Source: Macquaria australasica
Taxonomy: Eukaryota; Chordata; Actinopteri; Centrarchiformes; Percichthyidae
Length of the DNA: 64,000 nt
Reading direction: 5' to 3'
Assembly: GCA_005408345.1 (NCBI GenBank)
Contig: SEMN01000070.1
Location: 248,001-312,000, forward strand
The position numbers and the translations under genes were made by a program. Under the pieces are notes generated by a model that saw nothing but the letters and a program-made list of their open reading frames with translations, made no database searches and was not told the origin of the DNA. The stretch's first letter is position 1, and each line of letters opens with the position of its first letter. Positions 24,031 through 38,340 of the stretch are shown in pieces.

Positions 24031-25194
24031 GTAGACAACAGACATGGCGTGAGGCAGAAACATAATTTCATAATTTTACTTAATCTCTAAATAAATCTAG
24101 TAAAAATGTGAAAACGCTCTTGAAGAGTGCTTTCAGATTTGTCTTTGAACATTGCATGTGCCTGGAAATTACAGCTCTGGCCAGTGTCTTGTTGAATATT
24201 GTAATTTAATAAGAACACGAACTAACATAGTGTATGCTAGCCAGTTCATTATGCTGCTCAAGATGAAACGTGGAGATGAAAAATACATTTGTACATTTAC
24301 TCTCTAAAGAAGCCTATACATATGTTTCACTGGATGACTTATTTTATCAGTTCAAAGAGTCTTTTCTTTTAAGTTGCTTCTAGCATCAAGCATCAATTCA
24401 TATGCAGCAAAGAAGCTAGCACTTCAGAGAGCTACAGCCGTAGTCCTTTTTTAAACAATGCTGTCTTTTATTACTCTAGGAACATCATTTTGAAGATGAG
24501 CTGTGTCAGCAGCAGGCCTTTTTTACTGTTAATAAAAAAGGATTCATCAGGAGCCTTTTAACGGGAGGAATTGTGAAATGCTGTCTTTGATGTACTGGAA
24601 GGAAAAGTGTTTGTTATGAAAGGATACCCAGGCTTTATTTTAGTGCTGAGTTTCACACTGTGAGAAGACTCACTGTAACAACCTGTATTATGGTAGACAG
24701 TCCTAACAATTATGTTGATGACTTCCTATTTCTCTGAGTGACTCTGACTTCCTGCTAATTAAATAAATGCCAGGACAACCTCACAGGTATCACTGTCTAA
24801 TTGATGTTGAAGGAGTAGTTAGATGCCATTTTTACTTCCAGGAACAACTCTATTAAGGTAGTCATGAGCTGTGCTGTGTTTCAAAGCGGCCTCATTCGCC
24901 ATTCTCTTTGTTAAGCGCTCTTTATTTCCGAGGGCACAATGTAGGTGTAGCATCCGTTGCTGTATTTAGGTCAGTATACAGAAAGCTCCACTAATGTGTT
25001 TGTAGAGTTCCTTTGTTTCACTTTGACCTAAAAGATGAAAACATTTTAGCATCTTTAATCCTCAGATTTCTTGTGTAAGAGAAGGTGGAACCTGGAGCAT
25101 CTGATGCAGAAGTAAGAAAACACCAAAGACACTAAGATCTTCAATGAATCAGAGCACTTAAGCACCTACCCTCTTGTGCTTCCTGTCCTGTGAT

Positions 25195-25320
25195 TCAGGG
25201 GTGTGTCCAGGGAGTGGCCTGGGGTGGCACTGGTCACCCATGAAATCTGATTGGCCACCCCAGGTGCCACCCCATTATGCTAAACTATGATTGGCTATCT
25301 GTCCGGTCCGAGGCGGAACC
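25195..25320. repeat. Possible dispersed repeat fragment, GGCCACCCC-rich
   Basis: CAGGGGTGTGTCCAGGGAGT is followed by repeated GGGTGGCAC / GGCCACCCC / GGTGCCACCCC blocks on alternating strands, an arrangement that looks like the end of a hAT-type non-autonomous element. The opposite terminus was not found. Confidence 0.4.
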
Positions 25321-28300
25321 TTAGTTTGTATTTTGTTGTTGTGTTGTAGATTGAAGTTTTGCACAATTTTGTCAATACAATATATTGTCCACACAGACTT
25401 GTTTAATTAAATTGTCTTGGTACTTTATACTAAGACTGTATTTTTGAACGTGCTCCTATTTTTCATTTCATTTTATTTATTTGAGAACATGTCAGTAAAT
25501 TAAAAAACCATTAAAGAAAAAACAAACCTGTCCACGTTGATAATAACACCTATCTCATGTCCATGCAGTGGTTTCAGCTTGGCTCAATACGTTGCCACTT
25601 TATGATTAATATGTATGATCAATACAGAAGGCAATCCCAGAAATGGTTCTGGGTTAGAGCCAGATTTCCATCGAATCCAACAGTTGAACTCACCTCTGCT
25701 GTGTGCTGCTTGTCATCGTTTTGGCACAAAACCTTTTTTTAAAGACATTTGTCCTTGTGTGTAATCGTGGTACCTTCATTTTTTTTTTCTTTACTAAAAG
25801 GGGCTCCTCCTGTGAGTCACTGTTGGCCAAGACTCACCTTTTGAGGGCATTCACAGACGCATTACAGGGGTTTGACTGGAGGCTTGGGGGGCTGGTTTTG
25901 CAGCTGCCATGCAGATATTGAACATTAAATCAAATTCCTAATCAGAGTTCTTATCCTCTGATCCGCTGTTATTAAAGGTCCGTTCTTCGTGTTGAGAAAT
26001 AACTGAAAAGTCATGTCTCCGGGGCCCCGATGCGTTTCCTTGCTTTTATATTTGACCTCAGTTGAAAGCTGTTGAGACCAGGCCTATGTGGTTAAAAGCA
26101 GTCAAGACAGAGGTTATCTGGCAGTTTGCAACATAAAATATCTGATTTTGACAGTGTTGAAAACACACAATTTTGTTGAAGGGTTCAGAAAGCATCAGCT
26201 ACTCCTGTTGTCTCCTTTATCTCTCCGCTCTTCACCTCATCAGCAGATGGAGTTTGCCCAGTTGTCATGGAATTGTAGATGTTCAAATCTCCATTTTTTC
26301 TGAGCACTTTAAGGACCTCTCGTCCATGTTGGCCTAAAGGTTGAGCGTAAAAATTCATTCTTGACTTTGGAAACAGCAGTTGACAAAATAATGTCACTCA
26401 AAATGTCCATTTAGTACTGTAGCTGTTCTGGAGCTTTTGATCGCATGATATTGTGGTGAGATTATTTTGTTGTCTGCTGTTTCCAAGGTCAAGAGTGAAC
26501 TTTTAAGCTCAATTAAAAAGTAATGTTTTTATTCGTGTGCTAAAAAAACCAAAACCTGCAGGGTGTAATCATTTTTCTTTTCCATGAAATACACAGTATG
26601 TTGTACATAGTTTGTATGCAAATGTTACTTTGGGCAAATCAGATTGCAGGAGGTCTCTGAAGTCCCACTGTGACATTCGCTCCCTCTTGTACTCCCTGAA
26701 CACCTTGCCTACAGATTAGCACACGTCCTTCATCCTCCTGTTTTGACCTTCCTTACATTGTTTATTCTCATGTTCATCTCAAGAGAGGGACTCCATGATA
26801 ACATTGCTGATTGAGCAGTTACAATATTAGCTGTGAATGAAAAGCAGTGTATTCTGTTTCTACTATAGACTAAAGGGAATGCAGATAATGCTGCACGTAA
26901 GCATTTTTCAACATATTCATGCATTTATAGTTTCCTCCCTTTAATCACCCCCACAATACTAAGTGTATGTAATGAGGTTGTTTTTTGTCCAGCAGCACCC
27001 TCCATATGTGTCACTTCCCTGCTGAGTAAAGTGGACATCAGCCCCTGTTTGAATTCACATTACCTACCAGTTAATTAGTAATACACTCATGCCCGGGGTG
27101 GAACAGCACAGAAGAATCATCCCTGTTAGATCATCAAAATGGAGTTAGCTTTAAAAGAGATCTGGCTTTTGAGGCTATTTAAAGAGAGAGTGGGGGGAAA
27201 GATGTTTTTGGCTGCCAAACAGACTTGTGTTTTTTAGAAGTCTGACCCGCAGCTGATTTTCCCTTGTGTCCAATGTGGGGATACAACTGGGGTTGGCTTA
27301 GCAATCAAGATACTCTCCGGAAAACATATGGGATTAACCCAGTTTTAGTTTGAATTTCAAAGGTTCCCAAAGAGGATAAAACCCATGAGAATGATCATGA
27401 ATGTCATATTTCTTTGCTGTTTGAAGGGAACGCTTCTTTTTGGGGAGCAATGACGGATGTTGCATATAAACTTTAATCACCATCCAGCTTGTACTGAGGC
27501 CTGGTACACACAAAAACCTTGACAAACTCAAAGCATGCAGCTCTCTTGCATATGCAGTACATATACACATTAATTTGAATCCAAATTGGGGGCGCCACGG
27601 CATTTATTGTAATGTTCGGAAACCAACAATCTAACAAGCATGCCCACTTCACGCTGCAAGTGTGCAGAGGTGAGAAAGTAGGCAGAATTTGAACTTCTCT
27701 CTCAAGCTCTCCTTTCTATTTTTCACACAACTACTTCCATCACTTTCCATGTGAACAAACAAGTGCAACACCATGAATGCCTTTGAGGAAAGATTGTCCA
27801 AAATTGTGCAATTCATTGTGTGTCATCCCCTTTTATGACAGCAGGCTTTTCGCTCCGCTTTCGAACGTGACCGTTCAGAACAACTGTAAACACTTCTGCC
27901 CTCAGATGCGGTCTGATGGCATGTTGTACGAATTAGTTAGCACACCCCTGCTTTAGTTTCCTCTCTGCATTGGTATAGTTTAATTAACACAAACTCATTC
28001 AGTATCTGACACATGTAAATTAATTGCAAAGGGACACCTGGAAGTGTTGAAGTGTTTTATTAACAAGACGTCTGCTTAACTTTCCTTTTATAGCTCCTTT
28101 TTAATGGCACTCTAGCCACAGCCTGTGGTCTCAGTAATGCTGCTCCGTCTGTCTAACGTGGTTTTCATGCACCACTAAAACCAACAAACTACCATCAGCA
28201 CATGTTCAAATACCCCATTAAATATAGGAGGTCCCTTTTATGCCCTTGTTAGCTTATTATGCACTGTGGATAAATGGCGAGTCTGGGCCACAGTGAGAAC

Positions 28301-29630
28301 ACAGATCAATTGCCGTCACAGACTGTTTTAAGTTGTAAGAAATGCAGTTGTGGTGGCGCAGGAGTCATCTGCTGAATTTCGTCCAATTTCGAAAAGAGTT
28401 TTAAGAGGCAGAGTTCTTGAAAATGAAGACATCTCCAGCTGAGAGAGGGAGGAAGAGTAAACAAAATACGTCAGTAGTAGCCGTGGTATTGCTGCTCAGT
28501 GTACTACTGAATTCTTGTTGTACCCTGCATGCTGCTACACATGCACATGCAGACAAACAGATGTTTTATGTTCGTATCTCAAGGGATTAGGAAAGAGGCC
28601 TAAACCTAAGATCTACAGTAAATAGAGACGCAGCATTTTCTCTCAGTCTTCCTTTGGTGATAGGAGTGTGAAACCTCAAACAACCTCTCCCCTCCCCTCT
28701 GACGCTCCCTCTCTACTCCATCTCCACAGCCCCTCTCTGGGTTTGTAACATTTATTGGGCTTCACAGGAAGCCTGCTGGGCCTGCTACAATACAGACATG
28801 CTCAGTAAGGCCGTGGGAGCATTAGGGACAGCCTCGGTTGTCTGTGGGAGAAGAGGGAGGAGAGCAGAGGGAATTGTGATTATGATTCCCACATTCTGCT
28901 TGAAGCCACTGATCCGGTTTATTATATTTCATCCTATGCTTTATATACATCCCCATTTTGTTTGCCTCCCAAATGAGCAGTCTTTTAATGGCTTATTAGC
29001 ATAATTGGCTTCTAACTTTGCTAATTTCACTTCAGTAAGAGTTTAAAAGAGGGGTAAAATGATATGTTAAAGAGAGAAAGGAAAGGAAACAGAAAAGCAG
29101 CAGCCTGCAGTGCCAGTTTCTGACCTATTATATGAAGTGAAAGAGGAAAAGATAGAAACAAAAATAAGAAGTGGAAAGGACAATTTCATCCTGCCAGTTG
29201 TTGTTTTTTTTACTCCATTCCTGTCTGGAGATATCGTAAAAGCTGATTTCCTCATAAACTGGGTGAGAGCATCTATTATTGATGCTCTGTCTGCGGCTGT
29301 GGTCCTATTGCAGAGGCCCTTTGGGGGGACAGCACATCTCCTCACAGGAACAAGTGTGAGCTTTTACTCTTTTCTCAGCAGCGCAGTCCACAATCTTTAG
29401 TAGTGCTGTGCCATGTGTGAGGCTTCCCTGCCTTATTGTCTGAAACATTATTGGTGTGCTTGAATTATTGAGGATATTACGGAGCAACTTTGATCTACAG
29501 TATATCGCTGACCCCTTTTTCTGCATGCTAGTTTAACAAAATGTACTGCGTAAGCATCTGTGATGTTTGTAGTGTGATGTTAAATTTCACCATTCAAGTG
29601 TTTAATCTGTTCTAATGATCTTTCTTACAG

Positions 29631-29752
29631 GAAGTAGTCCAGACAAGGCTAAACAGCGAGGGGAAACGACCAAACCAGAACGCTATGGGACCACCGTACC
29701 TCTGCTGCTGAAGGGCAAGGAGCGCAGACCTCTACGCCAGCTCACGTCCGGG
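29631..29752 (+). CDS. adam12: adam12 exon 2: prodomain N-terminus
   Basis: The acceptor is TTTCTTACAG and the donor GGG|GTAAAT. The phase-1 entry frame is open across all 122 bases and reads SSPDKAKQRGETTKPERYGT, then a basic stretch, ending LRQLTSG. This position in ADAM12 is poorly conserved; it precedes the block that starts the first prodomain strand. The phases fit exon 1 and exon 3. The sequence is longer and more basic than I recall for human ADAM12 and accounts for part of the 14-residue excess. Confidence 0.75.
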
Positions 29753-32267
29753 GTAAATACTCACAGGGCCACTTAGCATCACTAGCTTAATGTTAATAAG
29801 CTGGCTTCCAAGTGTGCTTCCAAGAGCTCAGCCAAGTACAGATGCCTGGCTTTTTGTTTGACACAACCGCAGTATATGATTCCCTCCCCTGTTGCCTGTT
29901 TCCCCGCCTGCTTGATTTTCTTCAGTAGAAAGTCCCTTCCTCAGCTCTGTTTATTTATCCTCTGTCGGTTCCCTGTTGTGATTTCTCTCCTCGCTAGCTC
30001 CCTCTCCTTTGTTTTAAATATGTCCTCTTTTGTTTGTTGAATGCGAGTTTGCCCCGTAGGTGATGCACACTGGGAAATTATTCCTGAAACTTGTCAGCCT
30101 TTCAACAGTTTTACAAGTCAGCAGTGCACAAACCTGACGCCGTGAGAAAGATTTGGGCGCGTGAAGCAGCCTTGTTACACCTTGAAGATTGTGTCATGTC
30201 TTTCCTGCACCATAAGATACAGTATATGCTAGACAGATGCATCCATACATATGTACAGTCAAATCCATCCTCTCTGGACTCTCTGGAGTTGTGTTCTCAG
30301 TCTGTCCCACCTACTACAGTTGGAAAAGAAAATGTTTGAAATTCGGCAGCCCCCACCACAACTTAAGGAAACTTTTCCAGAGGAGGGAAATGCGTAGGTG
30401 TTGAGAACTCCCTGAGCAATCAAACATTTTTCCTGGTGCAGGGAAGTCACCATCTGAGAGAGCTGTTTTTTCCAGCCATATGCTCCTGTCTCAAAGTCGG
30501 TCAGTAGAAGAAGGGCGGTGATGTTAATTACATGAATTGTTTATCACTAACATGTCAATATACTGTAGGCATGAGGAAGTTGCATGGAGTTAATTAAGCA
30601 CCCAGTTTTCAACTACATCAGATATTTTTAACCACCAGCTACTGCTGACATAAGGTATTTTTGTTGAGGAGATACAGTGGTTTTACAGTAGGCTATCTAA
30701 TACTGACCCTTCCCAAATTAAACTGACCGCTAGGGCAGCTCGTGATTGTCTTATTAAGACTTAAACGTTCCCGGATAACAGATTTATATAGCTGCTCTTT
30801 GTGCCAATAGGAGGTTATCAAACAGTTGTAAAGTATTGCAGAGTCATTACTTACAGTGACATCCACTCTCCACACACACATATTTGCAGCCACACTTACA
30901 CACAAACATCGACACGCTGACTCTCAGTCAGAGCTGCAGACCAACTTGCAAAGTACTGGCCTGAAGGCACCAGTCAGCAAACCTAAGACATGTCACTGTG
31001 AGAGAGGACACAGTATGTCTTAAATATCAACTGATACATAAATCTATGTCTATTCCTCACTGTGCACGTCTGACAATTTCTGTCTCTCTGCTGGCTAGGA
31101 TACATTAAGATTAAATCTTCCATGTATTTCTTTGTCTTTCTTTTTGTTTTAGTTTTATGTTCATGTTGTGAGAATGGTCTGACGACACCACGGGCCTTAG
31201 ACATGAATACACACTATCCTTCTGTCCTGCTGCAAGGGCACTTCCTTACTCTGATAACAATTTTCTGAAAAGTCATCTTAGAGCTGTTGGGTGGGAAATT
31301 GACATTTGACACTGTGAGCGAAATCTCCTGCATCACCTTCATTTCCCGGGTTCTTGCAGCCTTAAATCAGCGGCACTGAAATACACATTGCATAGTCATC
31401 ACAGTTGTTGCTGCACTGAAATACAGTTTTTCTGCTACAGAAAGTAGGATGTTCCATTTGCATTAGCAGTAACTTAATATAGCTCGGTGTAAAGAGAGTG
31501 AACAATAAACAGTAAGACTGTTATCAACGATGCTGGATTACATACATAAATTGTTTCCTGTGGATCCCTCGAGCGTAGGTAGTAGGGGTAGGGGAAAAAA
31601 TAGATTCACTTAAGTATCGTGATTTTTTTAAAATGATTTGCTTTTTTGATTCCTGAATTGATATTTTTTTATTCTTTTATATATATACATATATATATAT
31701 ATAAAGCAAGCAAAATGTGCAATAAATTGTAGTATTGAATTGCAATACTTGTAGAATCGAATATTTATATATACATATGGAATCGGCACCCAAGTATTAT
31801 TATAGTAATTTGAATCCAACGTGAGAATAGTGGACTCTGCCACTAATGATGAAAACTACTATATAGAAAGGTAATCATATACATACATACGTACATACAT
31901 ACATAAATACATGAATACATTGAATGGCTATAGCAGAAAAAGTGCCGACCATATATACTATCGAAAATGGGATTTTGGGGATGGGGAGAATGGGAAGAGA
32001 CAGTGCGGATAGAAAATTCAAGTTGGTTGGTTAAGTTGTGAAACTAGTCCAGTGTACCTACTTTTGTGTCATGCACAGACTTGGGAAGTGTAGGATGTGG
32101 AAGCTTTCTTCCTGTTCCTCTCATACTATTGTGCCTCGCCACATCCTGCCTTGTATACAGTCTGCGTGTCAAAGTGAGGAGAAGCTTCACACAAATGCTG
32201 ATCCACTGGCAGGATGGGTGAGATCCGGGCACCACCTCAACACTCTCATCATCTTTTTGTGTTTCAG
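29753..32267 (+). other. adam12 intron 2
   Basis: A 2.5-kb intron. An AT-rich stretch with a simple (TACA)n-type microsatellite lies at 31878-31920. The segment at 31570-31850, which contains TAGGGGTAGGGGAAAAAATA and a TA-rich run, looks repeat-derived. Nothing else recognised. Confidence 0.6.
31878..31920. repeat. (TACA)n tetranucleotide microsatellite
   Basis: About ten imperfect ATAC/TACA units within adam12 intron 2. Confidence 0.9.
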
Positions 32268-32341
32268 AGTTATCCTGCGTCACTCCAGCTTCTGGTACAT
32301 GCGGAAGGTGAACAGCTGATCCTGTTGCTGGAGAAAAATGA
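32268..32341 (+). CDS. adam12: adam12 exon 3: prodomain
   Basis: The acceptor is TGTGTTTCAG and the donor ATGA|GTGAGT (phase 2). It reads SYPASLQLLVHAEGEQLILL, then LEKNE, parallel to the human block NHPEVLNIRLQRESKELIIN..LERNE. The alternating hydrophobic pattern ending LExNE is typical of the ADAM/reprolysin propeptide. Confidence 0.88.
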
Positions 32342-34817
32342 GTGAGTTTTCCTCAGATTTATTTAAATTCTCTTTCCATACTCATTGTGTGGAAACTTGA
32401 TATTTATTATGTTAATCACACACGGAGCCAATAGATAAACCCACGCTCCCAGCTATGGCTGGCTGGAGTTATATATGCAAGAGGAGGAGAAGTTGTATGA
32501 GTCTGGGCTATGATATAGTGTATTCAAGGAGGGAAAAATAATATGTCCCCTAGTGATTGGGTTCTTTTATGGCTCAGTCTCTCTGAAGGGCCGAGAGATG
32601 AAAGCTGATAAAGAATAAGGCAGAAGAGAGCTCTGAGGACATGCTTGTCCTCCCCTTCTTTGCTTTCTCTCTCATCGCTCCACTCCCTTCCAGACTGCAG
32701 AAAATAACACAGTGAACTGTGAAACAAGGGGTGGGGATCAGTTGGAGTTCATAAATATGTAGATACACACACATACTCACGCACAAACTGTTTCACATAG
32801 AGAGGAAAGATTGCTGTAAAGCCAGAAAAAAAATGTGCGTAAAGGCCAGGTTACATGTCGGGGGAAATTTACAATCTCACAAGAATGATGGCCTCGCTGT
32901 CTCAGGTCTTGTTTCTGCCAATGTTTCTTATTCAGAGGGAGTGGAGATATAATATTTTACCCTGCTGCTTTGGGATACAGATATTGACACTGGAATGATG
33001 GACTTGGTCCACAACTGGTCAGACTTCTATTACTGGTAACTCTAGAACAAACACAAATCGGACCACTGAGATTGTCTGTCTGGTTCCCCTTTTCAAACTA
33101 CAGAACCTTAGTGCGAGTTTGAAAATGAAAACAACTACTGTTGTCGAAATGTAGAAATGAAACTACTAATATTGATTCACATATTCATTCTCTCTTTTAC
33201 ATCTGACATATAACAGCCAACAACTCTGAAATATTGCAAATCTAAAACCACCATTAGAAAGATTTAAAGAGGCAATTCCAGCAAACTGTCTATTATGTGA
33301 GCGGATAAAGAAATAACACCTCTTATTTCCCCTCGCCCATAACTCAAGGTGCCCTGCCAACCCTCACTAACACAATTCAAATTACTTGCCAAACAAACAA
33401 AAAAAAAATCTATAAAAATAATGTCCCTGTCCAGAAATTACACACACACAAAAAACACCCACTGTCCTGACTGACCCTTCCATTCCCCGTTCTCCATGTG
33501 ACCTCTATTGACCTCAGCATCAGCTGTGAGTCATCCGTCACCAGCCTGAGGCCCGCGAGCGAGCAAGCTGCCATTCCCATCCGGCCTGTTCCCTGTCAGG
33601 CCAGATGTGTCCTCTGATATCGCTTCACCAGTTCAGCCAACTCAGAACAGGTGGTCCCTGACCTCTACGTGGGTCTGTTTCGTTGAGGCAGTAACCGTTC
33701 AGTCAGGGTCAAAAGGAAAGATGAGGGCACATGAAAATAAAATGCTAAGGATGTAGGGATGCCTTGAAGTTTTTCTTAATAATTTACAGTAATATGTTAT
33801 ATTTGGCAACTCAAAGTCCTGCACCGATATGTATATTTTCCTACATTAAACATATGCACATTGTGCACTTCAAGTACATTAAAGTTAGTTGAACCAATCC
33901 AGTGTCAGTGAGATATGCTTCATAGTTGAATTGCTCAGCATTAAGAAAAGAAAATTTGGAAGTTAAAAGGCAGTGTTCGCAATAACAGTACTTTAGAGGT
34001 GTGATATGCAAATAATTTTTTTAACCCAAAGCTGCTGTCCTAGCTTCACTCGCTGATGCACTTACGAAGACATTTTGAACTGTCAAGCATTGTTCAGACC
34101 CTCAAAACCTTATTTTTAAGTCTTTATCATCTAAATTATAACATTTCTGAATGTAAGTTAACAGGGAACATGTATGAAATTATGTCCAACACATCTGCAA
34201 TTTTCTATTTGACGTACTGGTCCAAAATAGCATCTAATGTTTGAATACTTGACTCAATGTAAACATGGTATTTCTTGTAAAAATCCTTGCAATAAGAAGG
34301 TGTGGAACTTATTTAAATGTAATGCTACTTAAGGAGAAAATGTGGTGAAACATTGAAGATTTAGAGGTAAAAAGATGCAGAATCAAGGGGGGAAAACAAA
34401 CAACCATTAAGTGTTCGTTCTGTGGAAATGAATACATGTGAATGCATAGAACTCAAGAGCTTAGTAAGTGGTGCCTTTTTGTGCTGAGTTATGGCACGTT
34501 TTCTGTGAAGGCTCATCCTTTTTTGCTTGAATCTGCTGAGCCCGTGCAGTTTGCTCATTTGGCACCGCTGCAGAGCACACCTGTTCCAAGGCCAGTGTGA
34601 AATGATCTCAGTCCTCACCAATATAAACACGCTACCAGATCCAATTAATAAACTGCTGTTTGTTAGCCGCTTGGCCCTGTCCCAAGAAAACTTGGCTACA
34701 GCAAGACAAGTACAGATCTACTGAGGAGAGAAATCAGTGGGGGTCCACTGTGTGTGTGTGTGTGTGTGTGAGGGGAGTGTTTCCATAGGTGTCATAGAGC
34801 AAGACTGAATGTATTTC

Positions 34818-34821
<4 letters not shown>

Positions 34822-34855
<34 letters not shown>
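34822..34855. repeat. (GT)n microsatellite pair
   Basis: About 17 GT units here, with a second, shorter GT run about 55 bases upstream (34749-34770). Confidence 0.95.
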
Positions 34856-34862
<7 letters not shown>

Positions 34863-35609
34863 TCAGAGTCTCTTTGTATTTGTACACCTTGTAAATTCTG
34901 TGTTCAGTGCACACACAAACGCCTAAGCTTGGACTGGATTTCATTTCCCTGGGTGGTAGAGGCCACTTCTTTTGTGTCCTTGCTGGCCGCTGGGATCACA
35001 CTGTCTGAATGAAAAGATATAGTATAGGCAGTGAGTGGACTGCCTCTGTTTTTGTGTCACTTTTACAAGGTATCACCAAATCAGCTCTGCAGACCTCAGT
35101 TCAAAATGTTCCTGTTTGTGAATGTCTGTGCCAAACAAGTTCACAGTAAATGTTTGTTTGCTAGTTTTGATTTTGTTTTCAGTAAGCTCTGTACCAGAGC
35201 AGCACATTGGGACGTGACTTAGACCGGCCTCTCTGCTTGATTTCAATTGAAACAGTCTTATGTGCCGTTACATATTAACTTCTTTGTCCCACATGCCAGT
35301 TCATTTAAAATAAGTAGCTTAACATGGTTAAAAAGGGGGAAATGTTTTCCCATTACTCTGTCATGTTTCTTTTTTCAGAAGAGCAATAGGAATGGCTGTG
35401 TCGCATACAATATTTAGGACTTGACGTGTTGTACAGTGCAAACAGAGCTGGACAGACTTGTGCCAGCAGCGGCTGCTTTGATGTATAGCATTGATCAATG
35501 GCACAGTTGGCCAGCTTCAAATGATTAATGGTGGTCGTATGGGACATTCCACATTAGTCTTGATTAAAGACTTCAGTAGCACTGTCTGGCGGACCAAGGT
35601 GCTCATATT

Positions 35610-35610
<1 letters not shown>

Positions 35611-35664
<54 letters not shown>
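35611..35664. repeat. Compound (GT)n(GA)n microsatellite
   Basis: Twelve GT units run straight into about 15 GA units, the same order as at 12679-12753. Confidence 0.97.
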
Positions 35665-35668
<4 letters not shown>

Positions 35669-38340
35669 TGTATAGCTTGGCCCACTTACTGAAGTTTTTA
35701 TAAATTTTGGTTTCTAAGGCCCAGTATTGTTTGAAATTGTTCGACACTAGTGCTGATATGATATCCCTTTTTTTCATTTGAAAAGATACTATGTCTGCAA
35801 GTGACATGGGATAGAGGTAAATACTAAAACATACTTTAGTTTAACAAGTAGAGAAGAGTCATAAAGTCAGAAAACTAACTCACTAGTGTTAGTTATACAG
35901 CAATATCTAGAGTTTGTTAACATTATGTAACATTAGCCACCATAAGCTACTGGTTATACCAGTAAGGCTGTAGCAGCAAAACCTCTGAGTGTATTGAATT
36001 GAGCAATGGTGTGTTTAATTGCTGATTAGTTTAACTTATAAGCTTGTAAGAGGAAGAGTGTATTATTTCTTCTTTCAAAAGTAATGTTGTCTCATTTTAA
36101 CCAAAGAAGCCAAAGTACTCAAATGTTACATGTTGTCTAAAAACATAAATAAATGTCTAAATAAAATAGTCTAAAACTGCCAACATTTTGATCAAAATCG
36201 ACAACTGTCTGATCAAAAAAAGAAAAACAAGATTACACATCTGACCATACGTTTGATGCCAGCTTTAGGTACTTGACAGTTTTCAGTACTCGGTGCTATG
36301 GATTCATATTGGTCAGTACCAAAAATAGTATTGAGGATTGATACACAGTTTCTTTGGAGCCACTGTCAATTCTATAGAGAATACAATATATTAAAAAAAT
36401 AAATACATGAACAGAAACACTTCATGATATGCTTCTTTACATTCTAATGTTCTTATTTAGACACCTGTGCTAACATTGCTGAATGTAGTTTACTTTATAT
36501 GGAAGTATATTGACGACAAAAGATTTGAGAGAACACAAAACAAATTCTGAGCTCTACTGCTGCAAGTCTGCAAGTCAACATTTGAGAGCACACAGGCACA
36601 AATTTGTAAGAGCAGAATCAGATTTGAGCGGGCAGTCCCGATAATTCTCACACTCGTTTCTGAGTCTCCTCTCTCAGTTTTCTCCAGCTGTTTTTGCAGT
36701 TTTCAGAAGTGACAATGAGCTTCATTCATGAATGTTTTTCTTTTTATGGTTCTTATAATTGTCACTGTTAAAATAATTCATAAAAACAGATAAAGAAGAA
36801 ATAAGAAAACCCTACATTTGGTTCAGAAAATCACACTAGAAATAGAAGTTAACACAGCCGCTATAATATATAGCTATTAACTACTTTTAAATTAATGTGA
36901 CTCTCAAAATGACAAAATGACCGTAATGGCTTAAAAACTAGATCATTCATTCACTAGATCATCAGCGTTCAAATTTGTTTTGTGCTCGCTCTAATCTTTT
37001 GTCATCAATATACTTCCATAACTTTAAAGCATATAAAATGTATTGACATTGTGAGTCACTTCAATCCTATTCAAGTATGCTGGGGTTTTTTTTTCAGCTT
37101 TTCTCCTTGAAACACATTGAGCTGGATGTTAATAGTCTAACTAGCTCTCTGCACAAGGCCATGCGTTTCCCAGTGAGAACATTTCCTTTCATTCTTCTGT
37201 GGCAGGAAAGAAAAGAGGAAAGAGCTCTTTTGGAACACATGACATCTAAACAACATTTGACAAAAGAAAAATCCCCATAGCAACATCCTCCTAGTGTTTT
37301 CTATGGGAAAGAAGATTCACCCCATTTCAATAACACAGCTGACAATGCCAAGATCTCTCTCAATGTGTGGTACCACAGAGGAGGTATAATATTTATTACC
37401 AAGTCCATTCAATGAGTTGGAGCTCGGGCCAGACAAAGAGAGATCCCAGGTTTCCTTTGCATTTTAATTGGATCTGTCAAGAGTATGAGTTAAGTTGAAC
37501 TGTATGCGTCTGTCTATCAGCGGCGCTATTTATGTGGAAAAGAATTGGCTGCTAGCTTGTTTGACTGTCAACTCTGATGCCTTATCTGGGTTGTAAAAGG
37601 AGCTTTTATATGTGTAACTAGTCAGTAATGGTGGGTTTCCATGCAGTCTAAATAAACCATTGCTGACCTATGACCTGCATGAGGTCAGGAAAGAGACGGA
37701 GACTGGATGTTGAGCAGCAACAAACTTCACGAGCAACACTTTGGCAGTCTACTTGTTCTTCTTCTGCTGCCTCTCGCAACTAGTCTTCCATCACTCCCAC
37801 TTCCTCTGTCCCGCATGTCTGTGATCAAGTTGTTGTGATGCTCTCTTCCTGTCACATGTCTCGCTGTTTCTCTGTCTATATCCAGGCTTTTCCTACCCCC
37901 CATCTCTTGCTGTCTCTTCCCATCCCTTCCTCCCACGCTCTCCACATGCATGCTTGTGTTTTCGCTGAGCAGCTCTTCTGTCACCATGCAACCTGAGACC
38001 CTGTCAAAGCCACCAGTGGGGAACGTTGGACCTCAGGCTGCTGTTTGGTGCCAACACATGTGTGCTCGGACTTTGGTGCCAAGTCTCTGTGTGACTTTAC
38101 TTTGGATGCCAAGGCATTTTGTTCTGCCTGTCACAATCAATTCAAGCATTATTACAAGGTTAAACACCAGTCACCCACAAGCAAGGGGTTTCTATTAGCT
38201 GTTTTGCTTCACTTTGCTTCATTGTGTATGCCAATTATTCTCTGATTTCTTGTTATGATGCAGTATAGCAGAGAAAACTGACGTACAGTGTACTTTTTTT
38301 TTTTGCACACTGATTGTAGTGCAAGAAGAATATGCTACTT

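Larger units (their letters stand above)
18062..29630 (+). other. adam12 intron 1
   Basis: An 11.6-kb intron. It holds a poly(A) run near 18.94 kb, an internally repeated dispersed element in reverse orientation (22895-23360), a short repeat-like block starting AGGGGTGGAAAAAGTACTTA near 23.99 kb, and a possible repeat end near 25.2 kb. No exon or RNA gene was recognised. Short open frames have no protein features. Conserved non-coding enhancers cannot be judged from a single sequence. Confidence 0.6.
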
